Positions 47,401 to 59,051 of a stretch of DNA of 64,000 bases are shown piece after piece. The notes beneath the pieces were generated by a model that saw only the letters and a program-made list of their open reading frames with translations, was not told where the DNA came from and made no database searches. How positions within the stretch are numbered: position 1 is the stretch's first letter; each line of letters begins with the position of its first letter. A program made the position numbers and the translations under genes. Source of the DNA: Isoetes taiwanensis (taxonomy: Eukaryota; Streptophyta; Lycopodiopsida; Isoetales; Isoetaceae); the NCBI GenBank assembly GCA_021234155.1, contig JAJEKV010000096.1, positions 3,041,678 through 3,105,677 of the forward strand, written 5' to 3'.

Positions 47401-47740
47401 TCGAACTGACATGCTTGCATTGGCCAAAATTTCTTCCAACTTTGAACCCTATTTTCTCAGACATCTCAGACCCAAATTGAGCCAAGTTTTTTCCCACATC
47501 TCATCACAACCTTTCTCTGGTTGTTCCTATAAAAATCATTTGAAAAATATTAGCACAGCTCGAGATATTCAGATTGGAGTGCAACTACCTCATTTTGCTT
47601 CGAATCTAATAGACTTGTTGGTCCCCATGGATGTTAAAGTTAAATTCAGTTCAACTCAATTTTGGGATCTTTATATGCCTTTGCATTCTAGTTTTCTATA
47701 GGCATAAGGGGTAAAGGAACAATAGATAAGACGAAGAGCA

Positions 47741-48385
47741 TGTTGTATAAAAGATTTGTAGCCATTCCATCAGGACATTATAGCACAATATAAGGAAGCT
47801 ACTAGTCTTCCTAATGTGTTTGTTGTAGTTGATGGCAGCCACATATACTTGTACAGAAAACCAAACAAAACGGATCATGCAAATGACTATTACGGCAAAA
47901 ATAAAAGACACTCCATTCTATTTCAAGATTGTATAACTCATAGGAAATTGTTTGTCAACGTGTATTGTATTAGAATAGGATCTATACATAATCCTGGACA
48001 CTTCGAAAAACGTACCTTCTATAATAGGTTAGTCTCCAAATCTATTTTGCTGGAGATAGTTGTTAAATTACAAGGGAAGCAGATAAAAAAAGGAATGCCT
48101 ACTGAGGAGGATGTAATTGTGAACATTCCTCCTCAACTAGTTGGTGATTCTGCATATCCTAGCTGACCTTTCTTTTTGAAGGTCTTTTCTGATCTTGATT
48201 GCATCAACAAGAGAATCTGCAGAGGTAGGGTTATTATTAAAAATGGTTTTGGCATAGTTAAAGAGAAGTGGAGAATATCGAAGAGCCTCACAATATCACA
48301 AGCCAGCGAAATCGTGCATGCATGTGTTGTTCTATGAAACTACTGTGTTTTTGAAAGAGGGGGCATGAAATTGCTGCTGTCGACT
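47741..48385 (+). pseudogene. PIF/Harbinger transposase remnant, copy 2
   Basis: The 116-aa frame (47816-48166) is identical to copy 1, including VVVDGSHIYLYRKPN, the GDSAYPS motif, the TGA stop after it and the AAA codon in place of the third catalytic residue. All inactivating changes predate the duplication. Confidence 0.85.
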
Positions 48386-49066
48386 CCAGATCTTCCACAT
48401 GCAGAATATTATGAGACTCAAGATATGAACAGGAAATTGAGTTAAGAGGGAGATCAGATCAGGCATATCCTCCTCGAGAATTTGGAGAAAGGAATTTTAA
48501 AGAAGATGCACTATTGTAGAAAAACATGAAACCATGTCAAGTTTATGGTTTTTCATGTCGTCCCAATTGAAATTCGAGGATACTGAACTTGGTTTACTTA
48601 CTTTGTTTATATAAAGAATAACAAGCTTACTTTGTTTGTATACACTTATCTCAATTCATATAAATATTGAACCCACTTATATAAACACTGACCGGTTTGG
48701 TGAGGCAGTATAGTGAAGACAAATTAGAACTTGTTTGTTTTATCTTGAAATGGAAGACAAAGTTGAGGCATTTGCAATACAAAACAATGACATCATGGCA
48801 AAACAAGAGAAAATTCAAGATAGCAGATGCCATATGAACTAAAGAAGAATTGTATTTCATTAAAATTTGTGTGTACAAATCATGAGTGCACTCAAATGTA
48901 GTGCTTTTGTTTGAATGAAATAACCTGCAAATGGGGAACCAAAACCTGAAGACTAAGCAAAATCCACTTTTTAAAGAATAAGAGTTCTCCGCAACCCTTT
49001 GCATGCTAAAGGTGGAAAACTCGTGTCAGCATCAAAAGTACCTATCCCTGTTGCAGACCTTGTTAG
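48386..49066. other. No gene seen between Harbinger remnant and chromovirus
   Basis: Matches 16691-17372. The last bases, CCTTGTTAG, are the insertion flank of the chromovirus LTR. Confidence 0.5.
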
Positions 49067-50580
49067 TGTGACGTTCCAGCATAACATACGATCCAAATAC
49101 GTATATTATACTGCCACGTCACACGTACATGTCACCATGACAAGTACTTGAGAGCCGTAAAGAGTTGCGCCTAGGGGGCAGCCTCATATGTGCACATGTA
49201 TATTAGATATATGCAATTAAACCCCCTTGCCAAGTGGCAATACCCCATTTGGTCCCTTCTAACCTAACCCTAAAAGTTCATATATAAAAAGGGGAAATTC
49301 TAAAAGTTTTTATTTTCTCATTTTGACTTCCCTGAGCCATTCTGGCCAAGGCAAGTTGCTATTCCGCATTGCTAGGCGCCGTCGAACCGCCTTTGCACAA
49401 TAGTTCCCTCAAGAGCAGCTGTCTTCAGCAAGAACGAAGGCATGGATGCGATTCGAGGAGCTGGAGCAAGCCAAGGATCAGGTAACCTGCGATTCTGTTA
49501 TGCAAAGCCGACTCTTAGCCCGGCAATGAGCTAGGATAATATGTTAGATCAGTCTTAGCAGCCTTGTAGATCCTAAGATCATTAGCCCTAACAAAGGAAC
49601 CTAACCATGTATGTTTAGGTAGAAAGATTAGATGTTATTCTATGTTTCAGTTTTATGGATGATGATGTTCCATTCTATGCTCTCTTGTGTATTGGGAAGG
49701 GGGGTAGAGACCCTGAAAGCCTCAGTAGTTGATGTATCTAGATAGCCTCATTAATTCCCAATTAATGCGGCCTGTGCATAAGAGCCTGCCTGGCTGTGAG
49801 TAGACCGGCCGATAAGGGGGACTTGTCCCATTGCAGATTGGTCCCTCTGGTGTGTAACGCCTACCAATGATCTTAGCGGGCTAGGCCTGATGGTTTGCCA
49901 CTGCGTGTGGACAAGGCATGGGCTTGACACCTCTGGGGTGATGCGTCACCTTCCATGGGGTTCAAGTCATAGACGGGTAGTGGCCCTCTAGCCGCCTGTG
50001 ATGGGCATGCATACCTCTGGAGGGAGTGATCTCCTCCTGCCTCATCAGGACTGGGGAGATGCAACCCAAGAGTAGCCCCCTTGGCTATGCACCCGACAGG
50101 CTACGGTCGAGTCCCAAGACTTATCAGCCTATTCTGCAAAGTATGCATAGGAGGAGTGGACTACCCAACGGCCATGTTCTTATGCCAGCCCAATCCATTT
50201 GCCATGAATTCTATCTGCATTGACTCTGAAGACACAAGCCGTCAGTCAATCTCCCATGAGTCTGAGCCTTGGGTAGGATTCCCCTTATGTTGATGTTATT
50301 GATGTTGTTGTTACATATGTTATGTTATGGTGAGCCAATCTTCGAGGTGAATATGTATGTTATTTGATGCTACGCGCTCATGTTTGATGTGCTTCCGTAG
50401 CTAGGTAGGTCCCGAGGGAGACGAGATGAATGACACGTCCATTCTTCCACTTTTGATTCTTGACTGCTAGCAAGGATTTGATGTTAGGTGGACGGCCTCA
50501 TGTCAGCCAAGGCATTGGCAGGAGGGATGAACTTTGGTTCTGTACGATGGCAGCATCGTATATGAGCAGGGGACGTCACA
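49067..50580 (+). repeat. 5' LTR of the chromovirus
   Basis: 1514 bp beginning TGTGACGT and ending ACGTCACA, a perfect 8-bp terminal inverted repeat. The end is fixed by the PBS that follows. The TATA motif CATATATAAAAAGGGG lies near 49280-49293. ORFs inside it are not real genes. Confidence 0.9.
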
Positions 50581-50581
50581 G

Positions 50582-50593
50582 TGGTATCAGAGC
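50582..50593 (+). promoter_or_regulatory. Primer binding site for initiator tRNA-Met
   Basis: TGGTATCAGAGC begins 1 base after the LTR end. It is the standard complement of the plant initiator tRNA-Met 3' end. Confidence 0.93.
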
Positions 50594-52459
50594 AATGAAC
50601 TTGGAGGACCAGGATCGAGCACTGGCCATTTCCCTAGTAGTACTAATAGTCTAGATCTTCAGTCTTGGAGTTGAAATTCCAAGCATGACCCTCAAAAATT
50701 GGGAAAAAAAATTTCCAATCCCTAGAACAGTAAAGTAGAATAATGTTAAGTTAGGAAGAAATAGTAGAAATCCTGATAAATTCTGGCCATTAGAAAGCAA
50801 CCACCCATAGAGTGCGCCCAGAGCATTTCCAAAAGTTTTGAAAGTGCCTCTCGCGCACTGTGTGAGTGTTTGACCAATTTTGACCTAGATAGATACATAA
50901 TTTGAGTAATTTGATAGCTCAGGATAGCTTAGAATTTAAATTTAAGCTAGGAATGTATGTTCTAACACTAAGAAACTGTTTAGAAAACTAAAGTTAGAGC
51001 AAAAAAGGAGTGACCCCTCACAGAAAAGGGCATTTCCAAAAGTTTTGAAAGTGCTTCTCTCGCACTGTGTGAGTGGTAGCAGTATTTTTTGCCTGAAAGA
51101 ACATACCAGAGACTCGGCACTACCAGAGCAGCTAACGCATCGACAAAGGAAAATGATCAAGAGAAACAAAGCAGCAAAGAGGAAGAGACTCGCGCAGAAG
51201 GAGGCTAAAAGCAAAGACCCAGAACTGCCAAAAAAATTGTGCCCATGACCTCAAGCCGACAGACGTCGAGGAATTCTTGGGGATGACCCGACATCAACGA
51301 GCCAATTGAGGAGGCAACCTCTCGGCGATCATAATCCTGCCTTGTATGATGATGTTTGTAACATGCGTGCCAGATGGAGATACACTTAAGAAAGGTGCCA
51401 CAACGATGGGTTATGCCTATGCTCATTCAACAACTAGGTGATGGCTTCGTCAAGTACTCCTACCAACAATTAGAAGAGAAGAAGCCAAACTTAACTTCAA
51501 CATGAGAGACCTCAACGCCCAAGATAGAAGCATTCGACACCTTAATGACAAGGATAATAACCAAAGCACCCTCGGCAAAAAGAGAGTTCAAGGCAATGGC
51601 CAGCCTATTCAAGGACAAGAGCAGATCTAGGGCAGTAAGTTCTTCAACTCAAGGGTCAAGATACGTAGATATAAGAATACATCACCCCCGACAGCCAACC
51701 AATCTTTACTCGCCAAGAATATGCACGTGTATTGAGGGACAAATGCCACAAATCGGAGGCTGGAGAAGTGCTAGCAATCAACATGAGGTTTAAAACTGTG
51801 GAGTGTGATCAAGTCCAACTAGAAAGTACCACAAGACTAGAAGGCAGCATAGCGTCGTAGAACGTGACAACGTCTAAGCCATCGAGTCGAGGAGATCAAA
51901 CAGGTAAGATGGGAAGCTCGATGGAGAAGTGACTAGGAGAACCGAGTCAAAGAATCGATGGTCAACTAGAAAACCTCACCAAGCTACGACAACTCGCATG
52001 CAACTTCACAAACCCAAGGATCGACGATTCAAAATGCAACTAATGAAGAGAACAACTCCTTACGAGTCTAGCCAAGGGAATTGCATACAACTTCAAGGGG
52101 CGCCTCCAAAGATCTTTAGACATTATGAAGGGGAAACAATTATTGCCCAAGAACAAGATTAAGAAGTAGACCGGAACGTCGAAGCATCAATGACCGTCAC
52201 ATCCTTAGTTAGCATGTGAAGCAAAGCATGTGGTATTGTAACCAACAGACATTGGAGAGCTCAAACATATCAAAGAGTCTACCAATCGAGCACGAGCTGA
52301 CATACAAATAAGAGGATATAGATCTTCAACACCAGCGCCATGGAGGGGAGACACCAAGGGGCCTAATAGCTTTAGTAGTATTTGTAATCATAATAGTATA
52401 AGCTATATGCCTTGCATGCATATTTCCCCTTGTTATTCCTTCCCTCTCACAGTGTAACA
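50594..52459 (+). other. Decayed 5' interior of the chromovirus
   Basis: This should hold leader and gag, but no gag domain or zinc knuckle is readable. A ~50-bp direct repeat (CATTTCCAAAAGTTTTGAAA plus CGCACTGTGTGAGTG) occurs at 50824 and 51031, 207 bp apart. Lys/Arg-rich frames near 51045-51248 are short. Confidence 0.5.
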
Positions 52460-52481
52460 CACAACAAGAGAATGGACAATT

Positions 52482-52714
52482 AGCGACGTGGGCTTGCGAC
52501 GTCTGTGCGACGTGACGTCGCAAATAACGTCACCATGCGACGTCAATGCGACGTCACGTCGCAGACACGTCGCATGCGACGTGTGGTGCGACGTCTGACA
52601 CCGTGACGTGGCAGATCTGTCACGCCAGGTGCGCCACGTCTACGACCACGTCGCATCGCGTGCGTCACTTTTGTGCGACGTGACGTCGCATGCGACGTCT
52701 GATGGACGTCTAGT
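52482..52714. repeat. Left subterminal GCGACGT repeat array of the CACTA element
   Basis: Many copies of GCGACGT and its complement ACGTCGC in both orientations, including the palindrome ACGTCGCATGCGACGT. It is GC-rich in an AT-rich region. Confidence 0.85.
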
Positions 52715-52730
52715 GTACTTTGTTCTTTTT

Positions 52731-55700
52731 GGAGAACAAGGGTGGTCTTCTGGCCACGAAAGTTGGTCCCCAGGGTAATGTCGATATTCTGAGTTCATTG
52801 GAAGAGCCAAATCATGGTTTTGGAGAGGGAAAATTGCTCGTCCATCGCCAGGGCCTTCGTAAGAGAACTTTTGTGGCAGCATGTGAGCTCTGGAAGACTC
52901 GGAGCTATTTCATCGTGCACCAACACTGCATATCCTAGTGAAATGTTTTTCTCATGTCCGCACCGGCACGTTGCACCGCTTGTCAAAATTCCACCTTTTT
53001 TCGATGCAGAATTTTTTAGTTATGCGTTCTTTTGCATTCATGCTTCATAAATTCGTAATTAATGCATGGTATGGAATTAAATTCTGATTTTTGTCGGTTG
53101 GCTTCCTAGGTCATCCCCAAATCTAAAGGCAAATTTTTAGAATTTCCTGATAAAGTTCTGATCAAATAGGTAGCATTGGAACGGTCTAGGTAGCCTGTTG
53201 TTGGGCAGTAGCAAGACATTCATAAATTCGTAATTAATGCATAGTAAGGAATTAAATTCTGATTTTTTGTCAGCAGGCTTCCTAAGTCATCGCCAACGTA
53301 CATGCCAGTTTTCAAAATTTCCAGACAAGATTTAGATCAAAGTGTTTGCATTAGTACGGTCCGGGCAGCCTGTTGTTGGGCAGCCGAGCTGGCACACTTG
53401 CCCAAGTCAAACAAGGCCATGACCTTGCAAGGCCGCCTCACTAGAGGGGAGAGTCCCAACCCCAAGAGGCGAGCCACAAAATGTTTCCCCGAGGCACCTT
53501 TCTTGGCGCGCTCCCGGAGGGTCAGACGCTAAAGACCACACTCCCGATCTCGATTCCCCTATCCGGCCGTTGAATCCTTCGCTCAAGGGCCCCGCTCGAT
53601 AAGGTCCAAAAATCCAACATCCGTCCGGAGAACTTATCAAACCGCTGGCGCCCCCGCGGGCCGATGTAGAAACCAAAGTGTTTTGTCGTTCGGACATTGC
53701 GAGGTTCCGAATGGCGATTCGACTTCGCCACATCGTCCGAAGGCCGAATTACCCTAGAGACCAAGTTGCACGGTCAGTTTTGCAAAAGAAAGAAACACTT
53801 ACGCCCCACGCTGTAATATTCGGACCCACCTCCTAGGCCAATTGACTACGAGTGTGTTGGACATGAGATAGTTTGACGCTACCTCGAGAAGGGGTGGTCT
53901 TTTGGCCATGAAACTTGGTCCCCGTGGCAATGTCGACGCCCCGAGTCCATTGGCGAGCCGAATCACGATTCCGAGAGCGGAAGTTCCCCGTCCGTCGCCC
54001 GGGCCTTCGGGAGAGGACTTTTGGGGCAAGCCGCTTCCGGATGGTTTTAGGGTCCGTGCTTTCAAGTCAACACCCCCTCTACGCCAAGACACGGGCGCAA
54101 AGGTCCTAGTCGAATCGACAAGGATAGAGCCTCCTCAAACGTAAACCCTATGAGTTGCCGTGTTCTAGCGGGGTTTTGGTCGCAGGGACGTTTTGGGTGC
54201 CGAAGTTTTGGTCCTTTGCACTTGGGACTTGGCCGATAAGATGCGCTTGAGAACACGGCAAGGGGAACCGACGGAATGGAGTTTAGATCCACTACTCCTC
54301 CCGTTGTGGCGGGCTTAGAAGTAAAGGGCGAACTTTTGCAAAGAAGCAAGACATTCATAAATTCGTAATTAATGCATAGTACGAATTAAATTCTGATTTT
54401 TTTGTCAGCAGGCTTCCTAAGTCATCGCCAACATACGTGGCCAGGTTTCAAAATTTCTGGACAAGATTTAGATCAAAGTGTTTGCATTAGAACGGTCATG
54501 CAAACTGTTGTTGGGCAGCCCGAGTTGGCACACTTGCCCAAGTCAAACAAGGCCAGGACCTTGCAAGGCCACCTCATTAGAGGGGAGAGTCCGGACCCCA
54601 AGAGGCGAGCCCCAAAAAGTTTCCCGAGGCAGCCTTTCCTGGCAGCGCTCCCCCGGGGGCCGTACGCTAAAGACCACACTCCCGGATCTCGGTTCCCCTA
54701 TCCGACCGTTGAATCCTTCGCTCAAGGGTCTTGTCTCCGATAAGGTCCAAAAATCCAACATCCGTCCCGGTGAGAACTTATCAAACCGTGAAAGCGCCCC
54801 GAGGTCGGCCGTAGAAACCAAAGTGTTTTGTCGTTCAGACATTGCGGAGGCTCCGGAATGGCGATTCGACTTCGCCACATCGTCCGGGAGGCCGAAATTA
54901 CCCTAGAGACCAAGTTGCACGGTCAGTTTTGCAAAAGAAAGAAACACTTACGCCCTACGTTGCAGTATTCGACAGCCACCTCCTAGGCCAATTGACTACG
55001 AAAGTGTGTTGGACATGAGATAGTTTGATGCTACCTTGAAAGGGGGTGGTCTTTTGGCCATGAAACTTGGTCCCCGTGGCAATGTCGACGTTCCGAGTCC
55101 ATTGGCGAGAGCCGAATCACGATTCGGAGAGGGGAAGTTGCCCGTCCGTCGCCCGGGGCCTTCGGAGAAAGGACTTTTGGGCAAGCTACTTCCGGTGGGT
55201 TTTAGGGTCCGTGCTCGGCGTCAACACCACCCCTCTATGTCAAGACACGGCGCAAAGGTCCTAGTCGAATCGACAAGGATAGAGCCTCAAACGTAAACCC
55301 TATGAGTTGCCGTGTTCTAGCGGGGTTTGCGTTTTGGGTGCCGAAGTTTTGGTCCTTTGCACTTGGGACTTGGCCGATAAGATGCGATTGAGAACGCTGA
55401 AGCAAGGGGAACCGACGGAATGGAGTTTGGATCTGTAGTCCTCCCGTTGTGGCGCTTAGAAGTAAAGGGCGCCTTTTGCAAGAGCAAGACATTCATAAAT
55501 TCGTAATTAATGCATAGTACGAATTAAATTCTGATTTTTTGTCAGCCAGGCTTCCTAAGTCATCGCCAACATACTGAGCCAATTTTCAAAATTTTCTGGA
55601 CAAGGTTTAGATCAAAGTGTTTGCATTAGAACGGTTCATGCAGCCTGTTGTTGGGCAGCCGAGCTGGCACACTTGCCCAAGTCAAACAAGGCCAGGACCT

Positions 55701-57003
55701 TGCAAGGCCGTCTCATCAGAGGGGAGAGTCCGAACCCCAAGAGGCGAGCCCCAAAAAGTTTCCCCGAGGCAGCCTTTTCCTCGGCGCTCCCGGGGGCCGT
55801 ACGCTAAAGACCACACTCACGGATCTCGGTTCCCCTATCCGACCGTTGAATCCTTCGTTCAAGGGCCCCGCGTCTCGATAAGGTCCAAAAAATCCAACAT
55901 CCGTCCGTGAGAACTTATCAAACCGCTGAAGCGCCCCGCGGGTCGGCAATCGTAGAAACCAAAGTGTTTTGTCGTTCGGACATTGCGGAGGGGTCGAATG
56001 GCGATTCGACTTTCGCCACATCGTCCGGGAGGCCGAATTACCCTAGAGACCAAGTTGCACGGTCAGTTTTGCAAAAGAAAGAACCACTTACGCCCTACGT
56101 TGCAGTATTCGACAGCCACCTCCTAGGCCAATTGACTACGAGTGTGTTGGAAATGAGATAGTTTGATGCTACCTTGAAAAGGGGTGGTTTTTTGGCCATG
56201 AAACTTGGTCCCCAGGGCAATGTCGACGCTCCGAGTCCATTGGCGCAGCCGAATCACGATTCGGAGAGGGAAGTTGCCCGTCCGTCGCCGGGGCCTTCGA
56301 GAGGGACTTTTGGGGCAAGCCGCTTCGTGTGGTTTTAGGGTCCGGTGCTCAAGGCCAACACTCCCCTCTACGCCAAGACACGGCGCAAGGTCCTAGTCGA
56401 CCGACAAGGATAGAGCCTCCAAACGTAAACCCTATGAGTTGCCGTGTTCTAGCGGGGGTTTTGCGCTTTGGGTGCCGAAGTTTTGGTCCTTTGCACTTGG
56501 GACTTGGCCGATAAGATGCAGTTGAGAACGCGAAGCAAGGGGAATTGACGGAATGGAGTTTGGATCTGTAGTCCTCCCGCTGTGGCGCTTAGAAGTAAAG
56601 GGCGCCTTTGCAAAGAGCAAGACATTCATAAATTCGTAATTAATGCATAGTACGGAATTAAATTCTGATTTTTGTCGCAGGCTTCCTAAGTCATCACCAA
56701 CATATAGGCCAGTTTTCAAAATTTCCTGACAAGGTTTTACATCAAAGTGTTTGCATTAGAACGGTCCGGCAAAATAAGAGGGCAGCCGAAATGGGCACAC
56801 TTGCAAGTCAAACAAGGCCAGACCTTGCAAGGCCGCCTCATTAGAGGGGAGAGTCCGAACCCCAAGAGGCGAGCCCCAAAAGTTTTCAAGGTAGCCTTTC
56901 CCCTCGGCTCCCCGGGGGCAGACGCTAAAGACCACACTCCCGGATCTCGGTTTCCCTATCCCACCATTGAATCCTTCGTTCAAGGGCCCTCGTTCGATAA
57001 GCG
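52731..57003. repeat. 1.13-kb tandem array inside the CACTA element
   Basis: The landmark GCAAGACATTCATAAATTCG recurs at 53211, 54346, 55484 and 56617 (spacing 1135, 1138 and 1133). This gives three full units plus a ~480-bp partial unit before and a ~390-bp partial unit after. Each unit carries the TTTTGGTCCTTTGCACTTGG cassette also seen, diverged, in the left flank of the large duplicated block. Units differ from one another mostly at CCGG, CGG and CAG sites. The array ends in two monomer-like pieces of the 19-bp minisatellite (57004-57040). No unit has a conserved long ORF. Confidence 0.9.
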
Positions 57004-57040
57004 CCACCCCAGGCTCAAACATGCCACCCTAGGCTCAAAC
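57004..57040. repeat. Minisatellite fragment at the end of the 1.13-kb array
   Basis: Two copies of GGCTCAAACATG/ATT separated by CCACCCTA, the same motif as in the 19-bp arrays at 466-1214. Confidence 0.7.
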
Positions 57041-57189
57041 ATTCGTAAGTAGTAGCAATAGAAGATTGGTTAAATCCGAATGCGATTTTGATTTGCATAT
57101 ATGGCTCCGGGAATGTCCAAATTAGCATAAGGACAAACTTTCATGACCATCGATGAAAAAAGGCACCAAAAAAATAAAAAGTGTTAGAC

Positions 57190-57345
57190 GCCGCTATAAC
57201 AAAATATGTCAGCGGACACGCCGCATGCGACGTTAAACCGTATATCGATTTTAAAATCGTATATCTGATTTCAAATTGTATATATTTTCAAAATTACGTC
57301 GCATCAAGCGACGTCGCGACGCGTCACATGCGACGACGCCAGTGT
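57190..57345. repeat. Internal GCGACG-rich block
   Basis: CGCATGCGACGT and CGTCGCATCAAGCGACGTCG resemble the subterminal arrays but lie well inside the element. They may mark the remnant end of another CACTA copy nested here. Confidence 0.55.
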
Positions 57346-57479
57346 GTTTTTTCAAATCCAGGGGGTCAGTTTTTCCTGACCATTCCTAGGCTTCCTTCTA
57401 TTGACTATTTTGGGCGATCTTGGCGCTACTCGACCTTGAAACTAACTTGCAAGCACTCTTTTTAAGGTTAGTAGATCAT

Positions 57480-57880
57480 GGTTTTGGATTGAATGGTTTT
57501 TGGATTGAATGGTTTTTGGATTGAATGATTTAGTGTAGATTTCAAATTTTTTTTTTTTCTATCTCTTTCCTTCTTTTTTCTTCTTCTTGTTTCTTCATTC
57601 TTCTTCTTTTTCCTTCTTTCCTCATTTCTTTTCTTGATTCTTCCCTTATTTCACTCTTCCATTCTTCCATTCTTCTATCTTCTTCCATTTCATTCTCTTA
57701 TTTCTTCCATTCTTCTCTTTCTTCCCCTAATTTCTTTTTCTCCTCTTTCCCCTTCTCTTCTTTCTCCCACCCTTCTCTTCTTCTTTGATTCATTCATTTT
57801 TTTTTTTCTTTCTTGTTTTACTATTTCTTCATCTTTTTTTTTTTTTTTTTTTCATTCTTCGATCTTTTTTTCCGTTGTTC
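57480..57880. repeat. 17-bp triplet repeat and long pyrimidine tract
   Basis: TTTTTGGATTGAATGG recurs three times (57480-57530). Over 300 bp of almost pure C/T on the plus strand (TTCTTC-type) follow, with T-runs at 57547 and 57834-57852. Frames across it are compositional. Confidence 0.75.
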
Positions 57881-58018
57881 TTATTATTGTAAATCTTTGT
57901 TGCTTTCTATTTCGATTTGGACCCGTCAGGATCTTGTTACACACGCCCTTCTTTTGGTAAGTTGATCGCGCTTTGCATTTTATTTTTATAATTTTAAGCG
58001 TTTAAAAAAAAATTGATG

Positions 58019-58304
58019 GAGTGGCTTGTTCAAGGGCACGGGTCGGCTCCACCTAGAGTGGGGAGGACCATGTACCCGGGTTCGAAGTCCACTTCACTAC
58101 GATCATATATTTTTCCTAGGTTAAGGAGTGGCTTGTTCAAGGGCATGGCCGGCTCCACCTAGAGTGGAGAGGCCCACGTACCCGGGTTCAAGTCCACAGC
58201 CACTTGTTATTTTTTAGGTTTAAAATAAAATTGTAGTGGCTTGTTCAAGGGCACGGTAGGCTCCACTACGAGTGGAGACGACCAGGTGTTCGGGTCCAAG
58301 TCGA
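58019..58304 (+). repeat. Three tandem tRNA-like units
   Basis: Units of ~70-75 bp start GAGTGGCTTGTTCAAGG or TAGTGGCTTGTTCAAGG at 58019, 58126 and 58234 (107-108 bp apart). The first half resembles an A box (TGGCTTGTTCAAGG). The second half has GGGTTCGAAGTCC, GGGTTCAAGTCC and GGGTCCAAGTCG, which resemble B boxes. I could not draw a convincing cloverleaf with a normal anticodon arm. They are probably tRNA-derived repeats rather than working tRNA genes. Confidence 0.45.
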
Positions 58305-58422
58305 CTTTTCTTGTAATTCTTAGGTAGAGGTGGCCAAATCTAGCTTATAACCCTAAAGCGTATGTTAGCCAACTCTAGCTTTTAATCCGACTAATCCAGA
58401 TTTGGAAGGGGCTCATTTCAAT

Positions 58423-58828
58423 GATGGGGGGAGCTGCTTCGAAAAAGAAGGTACATGACCTAGTCATAGTCTTATTTTTATTCTTTTGTTTTGTGTTAAT
58501 CTATCGATTTATAGAAAAGGCAAAGAGTGATTGCAAAATTGAAGTCGAATGCCAAAAAATTGGGAGGCGATTGGTCAAAGGTCCCTAAACCACTTAATCT
58601 GTCCATAAGGAAGATATCAAGGTATTTGTTATTTGTTGCCATTCGTTCAATTCAAAATAAGACATTTAACTTGTCATGTTGTATTCCTTGCAATCAGATC
58701 ACTTTCGAACGTGCAAAGGATTCCAAGAAAAAACATCTGCCTCACGGACTGCCAAGGCAACTTCAAGCAAACGAATTCCGTCTCACTTGGGTTCTGGCGG
58801 CCGAAAAGGCTTTTTACATAGATTCGTA
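58423..58828 (+). CDS. Unrecognised exon-like ORF in the CACTA element
   Basis: MMGGAASKKK (from 58423) can be spliced at GAAG/GTACAT to a second exon after TTATAG (KRQRVIAKLKSNAKKLGGDW then SKVPKPLNLSIRKIS). That exon ends at AAG/GTATTT, and a third exon after CAATCAG reads ITFERAKDSKKKHLPHG then LQANEFRLTWVLAAEKAFYI and ends at a GTAAGT. Three consistent GT-AG junctions suggest a real or recently captured gene fragment. I recognise no domain; it is very basic at its start. It could be part of the element's own genes or transduplicated host sequence. Confidence 0.35.
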
Positions 58829-59051
58829 AGTGTATAAACTCTTAGTTCACGTTAACTTTCAATGTCATTGTCTAATATTGGTCGTATTGTTATAGAATTG
58901 GCTATACAGGTTTTCCCCTAACAAGGAACACGTAAAGATAGCCACTACTCGCCTCTTGCCTCTTGTATATGATATTGTAACTAACTATTAAAATTCTTTC
59001 CCTTTTTTTGTTTTAATTTTTTTTTTTTTTTTTTTTATTTTTTTTTTTTTT

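Larger units (their letters stand above)
31591..49694. repeat. Large duplicated block, copy 2
   Basis: Second copy of 1-17992 with the same order and orientation of every component. Beyond 49694 the chromovirus LTR continues here, while copy 1 turns to unrelated DNA. Left of 31591 the match cannot be tested because copy 1 runs off the window. Confidence 0.95.

Noticed and set aside
31591-49066. Whole 18-kb block as a single LTR retrotransposon ending in the chromovirus LTR
   Set aside because: There is no polypurine tract before 49067, and the PBS lies downstream of that LTR, so the LTR is the 5' LTR of an element running to the right.
49873-50293. ORFs of 60-70 codons within the chromovirus LTR
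   Set aside because: They lie wholly inside the LTR, defined by TGTGACGT..ACGTCACA and the PBS, and match no domain.
57634-57960. 108-aa Phe/Ser/Leu-rich ORF
   Set aside because: A compositional product of the pyrimidine tract.
58019-58304. Functional tRNA genes
   Set aside because: A- and B-box-like pieces are present, but no convincing cloverleaf with a sound anticodon arm and acceptor stem could be drawn, and the third unit has a degraded B box.
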